31,769 nt of DNA from an uncultured Flavobacteriaceae bacterium (lineage in GTDB: Bacteria; Bacteroidota; Bacteroidia; Flavobacteriales; Flavobacteriaceae): NCBI GenBank assembly GCA_938018045.1, contig CALIIP010000169.1, forward strand, positions 1 to 31,769, read 5' to 3'. Under the pieces are notes generated by a model, which saw nothing but the letters and a program-made list of their open reading frames with translations, ran no database searches and was not told the origin of the DNA. Position numbers and translations under genes: made by a program. Shown piece after piece: positions 30,738 through 31,769 of this stretch; position 1 is the first letter of the stretch, and each line of letters opens with the position of its first letter.

Positions 30738-31769
30738 ATGAAAAATACAGCATTAACAGATATCCACAAGGCTCTTGGAGCTAAATTAGTACCATTTGCA
30801 GGCTACAATATGCCTGTTTCTTATGAAGGTGTAAACGCAGAACATGAAACAGTAAGAACTGCTGTTGGTGTTTTTGATGTTTCTCATATGGGAGAATTTG
30901 TGATAGAAGGTGAAAATGCTTTGGCATTGGTTCAAAAAGTAACATCTAATGATGCTTCGAAATTAGAAATTGGTGATGCTCAATATTCTTGTATGCCAAA
31001 TGAAGATGGTGGAATTGTAGATGACTTAATTTGTTATCGATTAAAAGAAGAAACTTATTTATTGGTTGTAAACGCTTCTAATATTGAAAAAGATTGGAAT
31101 TGGATTTCTAAGTATAATGAACACTTTGATGCAAATATTAGAGATGTTTCTGAAGGTTATTCCCTTTTAGCAATACAAGGACCAAAAGCAATTGAAGCAA
31201 TGCAATCTTTGACTTCAGAAGATTTATCTGCAATAGATTTTTATACGTTTAAAATCACTGATTTTGCTGGTTATGATGGTATTATAGTTTCTGCAACTGG
31301 TTATACTGGTTCTGGAGGTTTTGAAATTTATTGTAATAATGATGTTGTAGCCGATGTTTGGAAAAAAGTTTTTGAAGCAGGAAAAGATTTTGGAATCAAG
31401 CCTATTGGTTTGGCTGCTAGAGATACATTGCGTTTAGAAATGGGTTATTGCTTATACGGAAACGATATTAACGATACCACTTCACCTATTGAAGCAGGAC
31501 TTAGTTGGATTACAAAATTCACGAAAGACTTTGTGAATTGCGAAGCATTAGCAAAAGAAAAAGAGCACAAACCTGAACGCAGACTGGTTGCTTTTGAATT
31601 AGACGAAAGAGGAATTCCTCGTCAAGATTATGATATTGTTGATGGCAACGGAAATAAAATTGGTGTTGTAACTTCTGGAACTATGAGTCCGAGTATAAAG
31701 AAAGGTATTGGAATGGGTTATGTGCCGAGGATTATGGCTAAATCTGGCAGTAAAATTTATATACAAGTT
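30738..31769 (+). CDS. gcvT: Aminomethyltransferase, glycine cleavage T-protein (3' truncated)
   Basis: Starts at the ATG 30738; 344 codons remain before the window edge, out of about 360, so only the C-terminal tip is missing. Recognised by MKNTALTDIHKALGAKLVPFAGYNMPV (given here as start and end: MKNTALTDIHKAL, PFAGYNMPV), FDVSHMGEF, GGIVDDLICYRL, ATGYTGSGGFEIY, GLAARDTLRLEMGYCLYG and VTSGTMSPSIKKGIGMGYV. It takes the aminomethyl group from the lipoylated H-protein and passes the methylene to tetrahydrofolate, releasing ammonia. No other glycine cleavage gene is visible in the window. Confidence 0.95.
   Translation, partial: MKNTALTDIHKALGAKLVPFAGYNMPVSYEGVNAEHETVRTAVGVFDVSHMGEFVIEGENALALVQKVTSNDASKLEIGDAQYSCMPNEDGGIVDDLICYRLKEETYLLVVNASNIEKDWNWISKYNEHFDANIRDVSEGYSLLAIQGPKAIEAMQSLTSEDLSAIDFYTFKITDFAGYDGIIVSATGYTGSGGFEIYCNNDVVADVWKKVFEAGKDFGIKPIGLAARDTLRLEMGYCLYGNDINDTTSPIEAGLSWITKFTKDFVNCEALAKEKEHKPERRLVAFELDERGIPRQDYDIVDGNGNKIGVVTSGTMSPSIKKGIGMGYVPRIMAKSGSKIYIQV

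Noticed and set aside
1..31769. tRNA, rRNA, CRISPR array, insertion sequence, prophage or attachment site
   Set aside because: None seen on reading; no spaced direct repeats, transposase motifs or cloverleaf segments were recognised.

Overview
The window looks like ordinary chromosome of a member of the Flavobacteriaceae (phylum Bacteroidota). The evidence is very AT-rich DNA, a protein with a gliding-motility-type (type B) C-terminal signal for type IX secretion, TAnnTTTG-type -7 promoter elements, a fused E1 alpha/beta dehydrogenase, and several families typical of the group (choice-of-anchor L, DUF4252, DUF2391-like). I see no rRNA, tRNA, CRISPR array, insertion sequence or prophage. Genus is inference and I do not name one.

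Layout. 1-568: 3' end of malate:quinone oxidoreductase, facing a large type IX-secreted surface protein (570-2900). 3020-7769: LysM lipid/cell-wall-type protein, cold-shock-domain protein, a superfamily 2 helicase, divergent 23S rRNA pseudouridine synthase, a one-repeat DUF1456 protein and a minimal RhlE-like DEAD-box helicase; this reads as an RNA and envelope housekeeping block. 7927-10676: small membrane proteins, a CPXCG zinc-ribbon-like protein and the fused 2-oxoacid dehydrogenase E1. 10858-16501: Lrp/AsnC regulator, M14 carboxypeptidase, XRE-type repressor with a well-formed operator, two small membrane proteins, and a periplasmic M1 aminopeptidase. 16624-18734: an ECF sigma / putative anti-sigma / DUF4252 operon followed, after an internal terminator, by a DUF4252 lipoprotein. 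18875-21873: S41 protease lipoprotein, patatin-like phospholipase, and an unknown lipoprotein.

22122-28275 is the biosynthetic core: lysA, then thrA-thrB-thrC. Together they cover the aspartate family: aspartokinase and homoserine dehydrogenase in one chain, homoserine kinase, threonine synthase, and the last lysine step. Between lysA and thrA lies an unannotated 28-codon ORF (23383-23469) rich in Thr, Ile, Met and Ser codons, preceded by a good Bacteroidota promoter. I read it as the leader peptide of an amino-acid-sensing control system for the threonine operon, and it is the best candidate here for an undescribed element. No classical terminator with a U-tract is visible after it, so the mechanism is open.

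28382-31769: aquaporin Z, a strong bidirectional terminator, an exported Xaa-Pro aminopeptidase, and the start of gcvT, cut by the window edge. Other points of interest are a repeat-like insert inside thrC, two divergent genes that both appear to start at TTG, an E1 gene whose conserved N-terminus runs upstream of its first ATG through a perfect palindrome, and several operator-like inverted repeats.
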